Assembly (NCBI GenBank): GCA_050115555.1
Contig: JASFQI010000136.1
Coordinates: 1-11,738 of the forward strand
Direction: 5' to 3'
Origin: JASFQI01 sp050115555
GTDB lineage: Bacteria > Desulfobacterota > DSM-4660 > Desulfatiglandales > HGW-15
Length of the DNA: 11,738 nt
Below the pieces are notes generated by a model. That model was not told the origin of the DNA. It saw nothing but the letters and a program-made list of their open reading frames with translations, and made no database searches. This document shows positions 1 to 6,700 of this stretch, one piece after another. Each line of letters starts with the position of its first letter. Position 1 is the first letter of the stretch. Both the position numbers and the translations under genes were made by a program.

Positions 1-1516
1 CGTCTCCGAAGGCCCGAATCCGCGATTTGTGAATGTACCTCGCGCGCAGGTTCCCGCCCAACCGGATCGTAGCCCCGATGATACCTCCGGTCACAGCCAC
101 ATCGCCCTGGACATCGACCTCCGCCCCTTCGATCTCGTTGGCGGCCAGGCTCCCCCCCTGAATCCGGAAACCGCGCGTGACCGCGCCTGCGACCTGAATC
201 TCCCCTTCGAACTCCACGTGGCCGGTCTTTAGATCCACGTCCCCGTGAATCGCATGCTCGGAAAACACGTACACCTTGCCGTCCGCACTGATCTCGGGAC
301 GCCCTCCAAGCGTAGCGACCAACTTCAGCCCGTCCTCGGTGAGCTCCGTTCCCTTGCCCTTGCGCAGCTTTCGGTTCCGGGGCTTCGGGGGCGGGACCTC
401 GCGGCCGGAAACCGTGATCCCGGGGACGCCTTCCTCGGGTGGAATCCGTTCGGCCAGGAGCTCTCCCTTGCCCACCTGCGGAATCTCCCCCTTGTCCCTG
501 AAATCGATGTTGCCCCCATCCTTGATGGTGCCCACTTTCAAAGGGTCCGTGTCGAAATGGTACACGATTCGAGCGTCCATGCCGGGCTGGGGGGGCGTCC
601 CCTCGGCGATTCGGAACGGGTGGCCGCTTTGTGCGTTCTCCCTCAGGTACGATTCGATCTCGGCATCGCCCGGGAGGCCGTGCCGTACGTCCTTTCTCTC
701 CAGATATACCTTGAAACCGATCACGTCGACACTGTCCGGAATGGGACGCGCAGGGGTCACCGTTGCGCTCATGCCGTCCTCGGACACGTTCACCGCGAAA
801 AGTTCATCGAGGGGATCCGGGCGGCTCTCGGACGTCTTGGGCCCGCCCTCCTCGCCCTGCGGTTCCTTCTCAGCGGAGGCCTCGGCACCGCTTTCGGATA
901 TCACAAGCCGCTTCTGCCGTTCCAGAATGGCATCCCTCTGAGCCGGCTCCATCTTTCCCCGCTCCACCAGGATTTCCCCGATCAGGCGAACGGTTCGCTT
1001 GGCCTTGAAGATTTTCTCCTGCTCCTGAAGGGCCGCCTCCATGTCCCCCGCCTGAATAAAGCCGTTCTTCACGGCCATGGCCCCGAACATGCGGTCCAGC
1101 TTGCGCTGCTCCACCATCATCTGGACCGAAAGCAGGAAGTCCAGCTGCTTCTGATCCACAAAACCCCGGCGGACCAGGATGGAGCCGAGCAGGGCCTGCT
1201 TGCCCTCGCTCCGCTCCTGACGCTGGACCCCGAGGGCCTCCTTGAGCTGCTCGGGCTGCATGAACCCGTGCTTGATGGCGAGCTTGCCGAGCAACATGCA
1301 GGCGTCGTCGCCGGAGAGAGTCTCGGACGCGGGAGCCTCAGGGACCGCCTCATGGGCAGGCGGTTCCTCCGAAGGGCGAGTGGCCTCAAGGGAAAAGGAT
1401 TCGCCACACTGCTTGCAGGCGATCTTTCGGCCTCGCATGTCCTCGGGGACCCCGTAGGTCTTGCCGCAGGCAGGGCATGTAGCGGTGAATGCGAACTCTT
1501 GATTTGAATGCGCCAT
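1..1516 (-). CDS. FapA/DUF342-family protein with N-terminal zinc ribbon and four helical repeats (3' end beyond window)
   Basis: Reading leftwards from the ATG at 1516, the frame stays open to the window edge (about 505 codons), so the C-terminus is missing. Three parts are visible. Residues 14-37 form a zinc ribbon (C14-P-A-C17 and C34-K-Q-C37) of the small MJ0042 type. Residues 75-201 hold four copies, spaced 34-35 residues, of a pattern like 'LG.ilv..Gfi...ql..aL..Q', which resembles the N-terminal domain of type II secretion/MshE ATPases. From about residue 236 the chain matches DUF342/FapA, ending in a glycine-rich beta-helix (about 425-505, e.g. GDVDLKTGHVEFEG). FapA proteins are polymer-like beta-helix proteins linked to flagella, polarity or surface structures, and some resemble MinC and bactofilins. 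The cytoplasmic role here is unknown. No strong Shine-Dalgarno is seen; the start is chosen because the zinc ribbon begins directly after it. A good sigma-70-like promoter lies about 320 bases upstream. Confidence 0.88.
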   Translation of the reverse strand, partial: MAHSNQEFAFTATCPACGKTYGVPEDMRGRKIACKQCGESFSLEATRPSEEPPAHEAVPEAPASETLSGDDACMLLGKLAIKHGFMQPEQLKEALGVQRQERSEGKQALLGSILVRRGFVDQKQLDFLLSVQMMVEQRKLDRMFGAMAVKNGFIQAGDMEAALQEQEKIFKAKRTVRLIGEILVERGKMEPAQRDAILERQKRLVISESGAEASAEKEPQGEEGGPKTSESRPDPLDELFAVNVSEDGMSATVTPARPIPDSVDVIGFKVYLERKDVRHGLPGDAEIESYLRENAQSGHPFRIAEGTPPQPGMDARIVYHFDTDPLKVGTIKDGGNIDFRDKGEIPQVGKGELLAERIPPEEGVPGITVSGREVPPPKPRNRKLRKGKGTELTEDGLKLVATLGGRPEISADGKVYVFSEHAIHGDVDLKTGHVEFEGEIQVAGAVTRGFRIQGGSLAANEIEGAEVDVQGDVAVTGGIIGATIRLGGNLRARYIHKSRIRAFGD

Positions 1517-1838
1517 GTTGCCGCCGGATTCCGGCCCACACGGGCCCTGAAACAGGATGGAGCTGCAAAATGCCCGGAATCCAGGGATCCGCTCTCGGGA
1601 TTCCAATGGGCTAAGCCGTTCCCGGCAGGGGTCGAGCAGTCTCCTGCAAGACCGGCAAAACCGCGTGCAGGGCACGGCAACGATGGATCATTGACGAAAC
1701 AAGAAGGCTTCTCCTCGACCTATCCGGAGAGAAAATCTCTTTTTCGTCACGAAAAATGAATGCAATATCAATGGGTTTCGCGCAAGAAACCGCATTCCGC
1801 CCGTTCGGGCCGAATGCCTCGGCCATGCACGCCCTCCC
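1517..1838. other. Gene-free leader between the leftward promoter and the FapA-like gene
   Basis: No convincing gene is visible here. If the promoter at 1839-1866 drives the FapA-like gene, this stretch is a leader of roughly 315 bases. It contains a perfect 7-bp inverted repeat (TTTTTCG at 1740-1746 and CGAAAAA at 1750-1756, loop TCA), and a GGCCC/GGGCC hairpin just in front of the FapA-like start. I looked for the conserved c-di-GMP (GEMM) and cobalamin riboswitch motifs by eye and did not find them. Confidence 0.5.
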
Positions 1839-1866
1839 AGTATATTGCAAAAAGCATACCTGTCAA
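1839..1866 (-). promoter_or_regulatory. Sigma-70-like promoter, leftward (toward the FapA-like gene)
   Basis: Read on the minus strand, a perfect TTGACA (1866-1861) is followed after 16 bases by TATACT (1844-1839), five of six matches to TATAAT. This is the best -35/-10 pair in the window. The predicted transcript would start near 1832. Its -35 box lies inside the 10-bp inverted repeat shared with the opposing promoter. Confidence 0.6.
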
Positions 1867-1934
1867 AAGCTTTTTCTTTTCCGCAGGTTGCCGGAGAAAA
1901 CCCAAGGCACCTTGTGAAAGGTTTCTTTTGACAG
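1860..1934. repeat. 10-bp perfect inverted repeat spanning both divergent -35 boxes
   Basis: CTGTCAAAAG at 1860-1869 is the exact reverse complement of CTTTTGACAG at 1925-1934, with 55 bases between. Each arm contains a TTGACA pointing outward. The symmetry may simply come from two similar promoters back to back, or it may be a binding site shared by a regulator of both genes. Confidence 0.6.
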
Positions 1935-1956
1935 CGGAGGCCTGCTGTGCTAAACG
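1928..1956 (+). promoter_or_regulatory. Likely promoter of nfnAB
   Basis: A perfect TTGACA (1928-1933) is followed by a 17-base spacer and TAAACG (1951-1956). The -10 is poor (three of six matches) but has an extended TG one base upstream (TGC at 1948-1950). Transcription would start about 30 bases before the nfnA start codon. Confidence 0.45.
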
Positions 1957-1994
1957 AAATCGTTCGGTTCAATCCCTATTCTGGAGGTTCATCC

Positions 1995-2831
1995 ATGTTT
2001 GAAATACTCAAGCGTACGGAAATGGCCAACGGGACGGTGGTACTCAATGAGATCAGCGCTCCGAAAATCGCCAACAAGGCGAAACCCGGTCAGTTCGTCA
2101 TCCTGAAGGCCAACGAGACGGGCGAGCGGATTCCCCTTACCATGGCGGAGACGGATGCCAAGAAAGGCACGATCACCATCATCTACCAGGTGGTCGGAAA
2201 ATCCACCGCCCTGTTCAAATCCCTTCAAGTAGGGGAAAAATTCCAGGACATCATCGGGCCTCTCGGTCAGGCCACCCACCTGGAAAAGCTGGGGAAGGTG
2301 GCCTGCGTGGGCGGCGGGACCGGCGTGGCGGTCGTGCACCCGATCACACGCGGGCTGAAGGAGCTGGGAAACCATGTTTACGCCATTATCGGGGCTCGAA
2401 CCAAGGACCTCATCATCATGGAAGACAAGATGAAGGCCGCGAGCCACGATCTTCGGGTGTGCACGGACGACGGATCTTACGGCCACCACGGATTCGTGAC
2501 GGACGTGCTTCGAGAGCTCCTGGAAAAGGAGGACATCAAGCTCGTGGTCGGGATCGGGCCGGTCCCCATGATGAAGTTCCTCTGCAAGCTCACCGAGGAG
2601 TACGGTGTCAAGACACTCGTGAGCCTGAACGCCATCATGGTGGACGGCACGGGCATGTGCGGCTGCTGCCGCGTGAGCGTCGACGGCAAGACACGGTTTG
2701 CCTGCGTGGAGGGCCCGGAGTTCGACGGGCACAAGGTCGACTTTGACGAGCTTTCAAAACGCCTCGATGCATACAAAAAAGAGGAAAATCTTGCCTACGA
2801 AAGATACCAGGAAGAGTGTAAGGCGGGTTAA
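1995..2831 (+). CDS. nfnA: NfnA: small subunit of electron-bifurcating NADH-dependent reduced ferredoxin:NADP+ oxidoreductase
   Basis: This 278-residue flavoprotein pairs with the next gene to form cytoplasmic NfnAB, which couples NADH and reduced ferredoxin to NADP+ reduction (reversibly) by electron bifurcation. It has a ferredoxin-NADP reductase-like fold: an FAD-binding R45-I-P-L-T motif, a nucleotide-binding GGGTG at 106-110, and a C-terminal [2Fe-2S] site D217-G-T-G-M-C222-G-C224-C225 with C237. In studied NfnA an aspartate serves as one cluster ligand, and D217 fits. The ATG at 1995 is chosen over the upstream in-frame start at 1947 because GGAGG lies 7 bases before it and the FAD domain begins there. 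The same family includes sulfide dehydrogenase subunit SudB and dihydroorotate dehydrogenase electron-transfer subunits; the neighbouring GltD-like subunit and the aspartate-type cluster favour NfnA. Confidence 0.9.
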   Translation: MFEILKRTEMANGTVVLNEISAPKIANKAKPGQFVILKANETGERIPLTMAETDAKKGTITIIYQVVGKSTALFKSLQVGEKFQDIIGPLGQATHLEKLGKVACVGGGTGVAVVHPITRGLKELGNHVYAIIGARTKDLIIMEDKMKAASHDLRVCTDDGSYGHHGFVTDVLRELLEKEDIKLVVGIGPVPMMKFLCKLTEEYGVKTLVSLNAIMVDGTGMCGCCRVSVDGKTRFACVEGPEFDGHKVDFDELSKRLDAYKKEENLAYERYQEECKAG

Positions 2832-2903
2832 CCCGGTTCACAACCCCTCAAGACCAAGGAGCCGGGTCTGAGCTCCCTGTCGATTTCGGTGATGGAGGAC
2901 ACA

Positions 2904-4316
2904 ATGGCGGAAAAATCCAAGGGCAAGGAAAAGATCCCCAGGCAGCAGATGCCTGAGCAGAAACCGGAAGTACGAAAACGCAACTTCGAGGAGGTTCCCC
3001 TGGGATTCTCCGAAGAGACGGCCGTGATGGAGGCGCAGCGATGCCTCCAGTGCAAGAAGCCGACCTGTGTGGACGGCTGCCCCGTCTCCGTGGACATTCC
3101 CGGGTTCATTGCTCTCATCAAGGAAGGGGAATTCACCAAATCCATTCGCCACGTGTGGGGACGCAACAGCCTCCCCGCGGTGTGCGGCCGTGTCTGCCCG
3201 CAGGAGAGCCAGTGCGAAGGCAGCTGTATCCTGGGCAAAAAGGATAAGCCCGTGGCCATCGGCTCCCTGGAGCGGTTCGTGGCTGACCGGGAGCGGAATC
3301 AGGGAACGGGCGAGCTTCCCCCCAGGGCCGACCCGACCGGCAAAAAGGTGGCCGTGGTGGGATGCGGGCCTTCCGGACTCACCGTGGCCGGAGATATGAT
3401 CCTCAAGGGCCACGACGTGACCATCTTCGAGGCCTTTCACAAGCCGGGGGGTGTGCTGGTGTATGGCATTCCCGAGTTCCGGCTGCCCAAGGAAATCGTC
3501 TACTCCGAGGTCAACTTCCTGGAGCGCCAGGGTGTGAAGGTGGAGTGTGACGTGGTGGTCGGGCGAACCGTCTCCGTGGACGAGCTCTTCGAAGACGGGT
3601 TCGATGCCGTGTACGTGGGTGTGGGCGCGGGTCTTCCGCGGTTCCTCAACATCCCCGGAGAAAACCTCATCGGCGTGTACTCGGCAAACGAGTACCTGAC
3701 GCGCGCCAACCTCATGAAGGCCTACCTCTTCCCGGAGTACGACACCCCCATCGCCCTGGGCAAGGACGTCACGGTGTTCGGCGCCGGCAACGTGGCCATG
3801 GACTCGGCCCGTACGGCCATGCGCCTGGGTGCGGATCGCGTGCGCATCGTCTACCGCCGCTCGCGCGAGGAGATGCCTGCAAGGGCCGAGGAGATCCACC
3901 ACGCCGAAGAGGAGGGCATCGAGTTCCACCTGCTCACCGCACCCACGCGGTTCCTGGGCGACGACAATGGCAGGATCAACGGGATCGAGTGCCTGGAGAT
4001 GGAGCTGGGCGAACCCGACGAATCCGGGCGACGGCGTCCCGTGCCCAAGGAGGGATCCAAATTTCAGCTCGAGTGCGACCTGGCCGTGATCGCGGTGGGA
4101 GCGGGGGCCAATCCCCTTCTCACACAGTCCACCGCAGGCCTGGACCTCAACAAGTGGGGCTACATCATCGCGGATCCCGAGACCGGCAAGACCACCAAGA
4201 AGGGCGTGTGGGCCGGGGGCGACATCGTCACCGGGCAGGCCACGGTCATCCTGGCCATGGGTGCCGGCCGAAAGGCCGCGGACTCCATCCACGACTACCT
4301 GACCTGGGGGTGGTAG
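2904..4316 (+). CDS. nfnB: NfnB: large subunit of electron-bifurcating NfnAB (GltD-like flavoprotein)
   Basis: This 470-residue protein belongs to the glutamate synthase small-subunit family and carries the bifurcating FAD and the NADP(H) site. Two [4Fe-4S] cysteine sets are visible: C47, C50, C55, C59 and C94, C98, C104, C108. An FAD motif VVGCGPSG follows at 151-158, then an NADPH-binding GAGNVAMD at 293-300 with the phosphate-contacting YRRSREEMPA segment around 317-326. The C-terminus has the flavin-family GGDIVTG motif. The start at 2904 is preferred over GTG 2889 or ATG 2892, because GGAGG sits 5 bases before it and the resulting length is close to known NfnB proteins. It lies 72 bases after nfnA, and a terminator follows. 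The annotation 'NADPH-dependent glutamate synthase' is common for this family but unlikely here, because no large GltB subunit is present. Confidence 0.92.
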   Translation: MAEKSKGKEKIPRQQMPEQKPEVRKRNFEEVPLGFSEETAVMEAQRCLQCKKPTCVDGCPVSVDIPGFIALIKEGEFTKSIRHVWGRNSLPAVCGRVCPQESQCEGSCILGKKDKPVAIGSLERFVADRERNQGTGELPPRADPTGKKVAVVGCGPSGLTVAGDMILKGHDVTIFEAFHKPGGVLVYGIPEFRLPKEIVYSEVNFLERQGVKVECDVVVGRTVSVDELFEDGFDAVYVGVGAGLPRFLNIPGENLIGVYSANEYLTRANLMKAYLFPEYDTPIALGKDVTVFGAGNVAMDSARTAMRLGADRVRIVYRRSREEMPARAEEIHHAEEEGIEFHLLTAPTRFLGDDNGRINGIECLEMELGEPDESGRRRPVPKEGSKFQLECDLAVIAVGAGANPLLTQSTAGLDLNKWGYIIADPETGKTTKKGVWAGGDIVTGQATVILAMGAGRKAADSIHDYLTWGW

Positions 4317-4356
4317 CGGGGGCCTGTTTTTCACCTCCATTCTGTGAGAACCACTG

Positions 4357-4388
4357 CGGGGAGGCCGTTTGGCCTCCCCGTCTTATTT
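4357..4388 (+). terminator. Intrinsic terminator of the nfnAB operon
   Basis: A perfect 10-bp GC-rich stem (CGGGGAGGCC / GGCCTCCCCG) with a GTTT loop is followed by TCTTATTT. It lies 41 bases after the nfnB stop and 25 bases before the end of orn on the other strand. The T-rich tail is only on the plus-strand side, so it mainly serves nfnB, though the hairpin could also slow convergent orn transcription. Confidence 0.8.
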
Positions 4389-4412
4389 GAAGGAGGCTTC
4401 GGGGATCGCGTT

Positions 4413-4952
4413 TCAGAGTGCGTCTCGAAACACCACCTGCCGGTAATGCTTCAGCTCGTTGATGGACTCGCAAATATCGCTGAGGGCCAGGTGAGCCTTT
4501 TCTTTGGTATACGGGGGGAGATCGGGGTACCACATGCGGACGAGCTCCTTCACGGTGCTCACGTCGATGTTACGGTAGTGAAGAAAGGCCTCCACCTCGG
4601 GCATGTACTTGACGAGAAACCGCCGGTCCTGCCAGATCGAGTTGCCGCAGAGGGGCGAGGATCCGGGCTCGCAGTGTTTGCGAAGGAAGCCCAGGGTCTC
4701 CTGCTCCGCACTTCGGGTGTCCTGAGACGACGCCCTCGCACGAGCGGTCAGGCCGGAAGCCTCGTGGTGAATCCGGCTCCACTCCTCCATGGCTTCCAGG
4801 ACCGAATCGGGGTGGTGCACGGCGATGTTGGGGCCTTCGGCCACGATGCGGAGGTCGCCATCCGTGATGAGCGAGGCAATCTCCAGGATGACCTCCTTCA
4901 CCGGGTCGAGCCCTGTCATCTCGAGGTCGATCCAGACCAGTCGCTGTTCCAT
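4413..4952 (-). CDS. orn: Oligoribonuclease (DEDDh 3'-5' exoribonuclease)
   Basis: The 179-residue protein has the size and sequence of Orn, which finishes RNA decay by cleaving dinucleotides and very short RNAs, including pGpG from c-di-GMP breakdown. The full DEDDh catalytic set is visible: D9 and E11 in WIDLEMTGLD, D109 in GNSIWQDRRFL, H154 and D159 in KAHLALSDI. Family signatures near the C-terminus (YRNIDVST, ALSDICESI) are intact. The start is ATG 4952, preceded on its strand by GGAAGGG. It is convergent with nfnB across the terminator and downstream of the AMIN-domain gene, from which a 288-base repeat-bearing gap separates it, so co-transcription is doubtful. No obvious promoter was found. 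Confidence 0.93.
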   Translation of the reverse strand: MEQRLVWIDLEMTGLDPVKEVILEIASLITDGDLRIVAEGPNIAVHHPDSVLEAMEEWSRIHHEASGLTARARASSQDTRSAEQETLGFLRKHCEPGSSPLCGNSIWQDRRFLVKYMPEVEAFLHYRNIDVSTVKELVRMWYPDLPPYTKEKAHLALSDICESINELKHYRQVVFRDAL

Positions 4953-5013
4953 GTCCCTTCCGCTCTCCGTGCTGTCACGTTGGGATATCTTTGACTTCTG
5001 CCTTCAAACGGCC

Positions 5014-5035
5014 CCGGCGACCTGACAGGCGCCGG
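5014..5035. other. Strong hairpin upstream of orn
   Basis: CCGGCG-a-CCTG-a-CAGG-CGCCGG forms a 10-bp stem with one bulged base and a minimal loop. It lies 62 bases in front of the orn start codon. There is no T-run on either side, so it is not a canonical terminator. It may structure the orn leader or end the AMIN-gene transcript. Confidence 0.45.
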
Positions 5036-5060
5036 CCGACACTTCCTATGCCGCAGTGCG

Positions 5061-5105
5061 TTCGTTACAAACACGGCGGCGGGGTGTAAGACCCCGCCCC
5101 ACGAA
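5061..5105. repeat. Interspersed palindromic repeat, family P, copy 1
   Basis: TTCGT at 5061-5065 and ACGAA at 5101-5105 bracket a perfect 8-bp stem GGCGGGGT (5078-5085) / ACCCCGCC (5091-5098) with loop GTAAG. The same arrangement recurs at 8545-8579. Flanking bases are also shared: CCGCAG upstream and GCnnnGGCG downstream. The left arm here is about 9 bases longer than in copy 2. Confidence 0.7.
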
Positions 5106-5190
5106 GTGCCGCGGCGGTTTGAAATGAAATAAAGGTTTCCTCTCATACGGCGGCAAGGCTGCTGGGTCGAAAAAAGTGCCGTTCCTGTTG

Positions 5191-5225
5191 TTTCCTTGCG
5201 TCTTGGCGTCTCCGCGAGAGGAAAA
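5191..5225 (+). repeat. Interspersed 35-mer repeat, family R, copy 1
   Basis: This 35-base sequence begins TTTCCTTGCG and ends GCGAGAGGAAAA. It matches two more copies at 8446-8481 (opposite strand) and 8629-8663. Each copy is built from degenerate 9-base units of the form CTTNGCGNC. Its GAGAGGAA end points at the 3' end of the AMIN-domain gene, only 15 bases from that stop codon. Confidence 0.65.
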
Positions 5226-5240
5226 TGCGCCTGCCGTGCT

Positions 5241-6362
5241 TCATAGCCCGGCGGGCAGCACGATGGCCAGGCCCCGCGAGGATTCCCGAATCACGGCGGC
5301 GGGGCGGGGAATCTCCGATCGCAGGTCCAGGACGAGTCGAAGCTTGTCCGGATGACGGCCGATTCGAATCCGCTCGACCATACGACTCTCCACGCGCCTG
5401 GCTTGAAACCGGGGGTTGCGCCACCGGCCGGGAAGGTCGATCACCAACCGGGGAGGGTCTCCCATGAAGAAGTGACGGTGCCGCTCAATGGGTCCGTGCG
5501 CCAGGACATCCACGCGAAATCCGTCCGCGCCTTCGGAGGACGTCTCCAATCCCTCGAGTTCGCGGATTGTGGACGTGGAGGCTTGGGCTTGCGGTGCGGA
5601 TGAGGCAGCCCGGGCGGGCTCGGAGGCGGGCGCCCGCATGGCCTCAGATGCTGCGATCTTCGATTCGCCGGGCAGCCATACGCGATAGGACTGAACCCCT
5701 TCCGGGGCATAAAAACGAAGGGTGCGCATCTCCCCCTTCGCCAGGCCTTCGGCCGATGTGTCGACGAACTGGGCGTCCCCTTCGGCCGGAACGCCCCCGG
5801 GACCCATGTAGTCGATACACACCTTGAAGCAGGGCTTTCTGGAGCGGAGCTCTGGCGTGTGCATGGACCCGGACGAACGCAGGACCCGAACCACCGCTTC
5901 CACCTGCTTCCCGTAACGGTCCTCGGCTTCATTGACGGCCAGGACCTTCACGCACGTATTGCGGGCGATCCCCTGGGCTTCCAGCCTTCGGTTCCGGCTC
6001 GCGACCGCATCTCGAACCGCGGTTTGAACCGCGTTCGGATCCGCGAGAACCCGGACGGTTTCACAGACGCGCCGGTCCGTCTCCTTGTGCTCCTGGACCT
6101 GTACATCCTTCAGGACGCCCGAGCGAAGGAACTGAAGCACTTCACCGGAAAGGGACCCCGACTCGTCAAGAGGGAGCCCGTCCAGGATGCCCGAGGACTC
6201 GACGGCATTGCGGATCGCGAGGGTGTGAACCAGGTGCCTCGCTTCTTCAAGGCTCCTTTGATCGCTAAAAGAGACGCAATGACGTCCTTCCAGGACGTTC
6301 TCCGCCTGGCACAGAACCGGGAGAAGCAGCACGGACAATACCAGCGCCCAGATCCCTTTCAT
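5241..6362 (-). CDS. Exported AMIN-domain protein with FlgT/LPP20-like N-terminal region
   Basis: This 373-residue protein starts with a signal peptide (MKGIWALVLSVLLLPVLCQA, cleavage after A20), so it is exported to the cell envelope. The cysteine at 18 does not sit in a lipobox. Residues about 22-112 have the 'AR..A..NAve..G' character of FlgT N-terminal/LPP20-like domains; this is a tentative call. A middle region (134-235) is unrecognised, followed by an Ala/Ser-rich linker (about 236-275). Residues about 282-373 form an AMIN domain (VDVLAHG, RLVIDLPG, RIGRHPDKLRLVLDL). AMIN domains target amidases and secretins to peptidoglycan or the outer-membrane ring, but no enzyme domain is attached here, so a scaffold or assembly role is likely. 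The start at 6362 is chosen over upstream in-frame starts because of the signal peptide and the purine-rich GAGGGGGG before it. Confidence 0.82.
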   Translation of the reverse strand: MKGIWALVLSVLLLPVLCQAENVLEGRHCVSFSDQRSLEEARHLVHTLAIRNAVESSGILDGLPLDESGSLSGEVLQFLRSGVLKDVQVQEHKETDRRVCETVRVLADPNAVQTAVRDAVASRNRRLEAQGIARNTCVKVLAVNEAEDRYGKQVEAVVRVLRSSGSMHTPELRSRKPCFKVCIDYMGPGGVPAEGDAQFVDTSAEGLAKGEMRTLRFYAPEGVQSYRVWLPGESKIAASEAMRAPASEPARAASSAPQAQASTSTIRELEGLETSSEGADGFRVDVLAHGPIERHRHFFMGDPPRLVIDLPGRWRNPRFQARRVESRMVERIRIGRHPDKLRLVLDLRSEIPRPAAVIRESSRGLAIVLPAGL

Positions 6363-6490
6363 GACCCCCCTCTCGTCCTCTGCGTCCCGCGGCGTGCGTC
6401 CTGCCCGGCCCGAACACCGCGCTCCAAGAAGAAACACCCCTTCTGCGGGCGAACTACCTGTTCCGCCTCCGGGATTCCTGACAGGCGTCA

Positions 6491-6520
6491 AGCATAGGAC
6501 AAACCTCGGGATCCCGTCAA
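6491..6520 (-). promoter_or_regulatory. Candidate promoter of the AMIN-domain gene
   Basis: On the minus strand TTGACG (6520-6515) and TATGCT (6496-6491) are 18 bases apart, with five and four matches to consensus. Transcription would start near 6484, giving a leader of about 120 bases. It is divergent from the inositol-operon promoter in the same 338-base gap. Confidence 0.4.
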
Positions 6521-6612
6521 TGCCAAAAGCCTGGAGGATTCCGGCTCGAGGTGACCGGCCGCGCGCCCGCTTCTTTCAAGGGGCATTTCGGTTCAGATAG
6601 AATATTTGGGAT

Positions 6613-6640
6613 TGATGAATCGGCAAAACGTGGTATCATT
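6613..6640 (+). promoter_or_regulatory. Candidate promoter of the inositol operon
   Basis: TTGATG (6613-6618) is followed after 16 bases by TATCAT (6635-6640), which has an extended -10 (TGG directly upstream). The predicted start near 6647 leaves a leader of about 54 bases before the ATG at 6701. Confidence 0.5.
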
Positions 6641-6700
6641 GAATACCTGTGTGTGCAGCAATGTTCCTACGTTCTGAATTCTCGAGTTCAGGTGCGTAAA

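Noticed and set aside
245..1507. 420-codon plus-strand open frame
   Set aside because: It lies fully antisense to the FapA-like gene, whose zinc ribbon and DUF342 motifs are clear. The protein is Leu/Gly/His-rich with no recognisable domain, a product of high GC.
1723..1745. Possible terminator AGAGA-AAA-TCTCT followed by T-rich bases
   Set aside because: The stem is only 5 AT-rich base pairs, and no plus-strand gene lies upstream.
1611..1826. 71-codon minus-strand small protein (ATG 1826) with GGGAGGG upstream
   Set aside because: The ribosome site would overlap the predicted transcript start, and the protein has no recognisable pattern. Kept only as a weak possibility.
2838..4340. 500-codon minus-strand open frame
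   Set aside because: It is antisense to nfnB over its whole length, His/Gly/Val-rich and without motifs.
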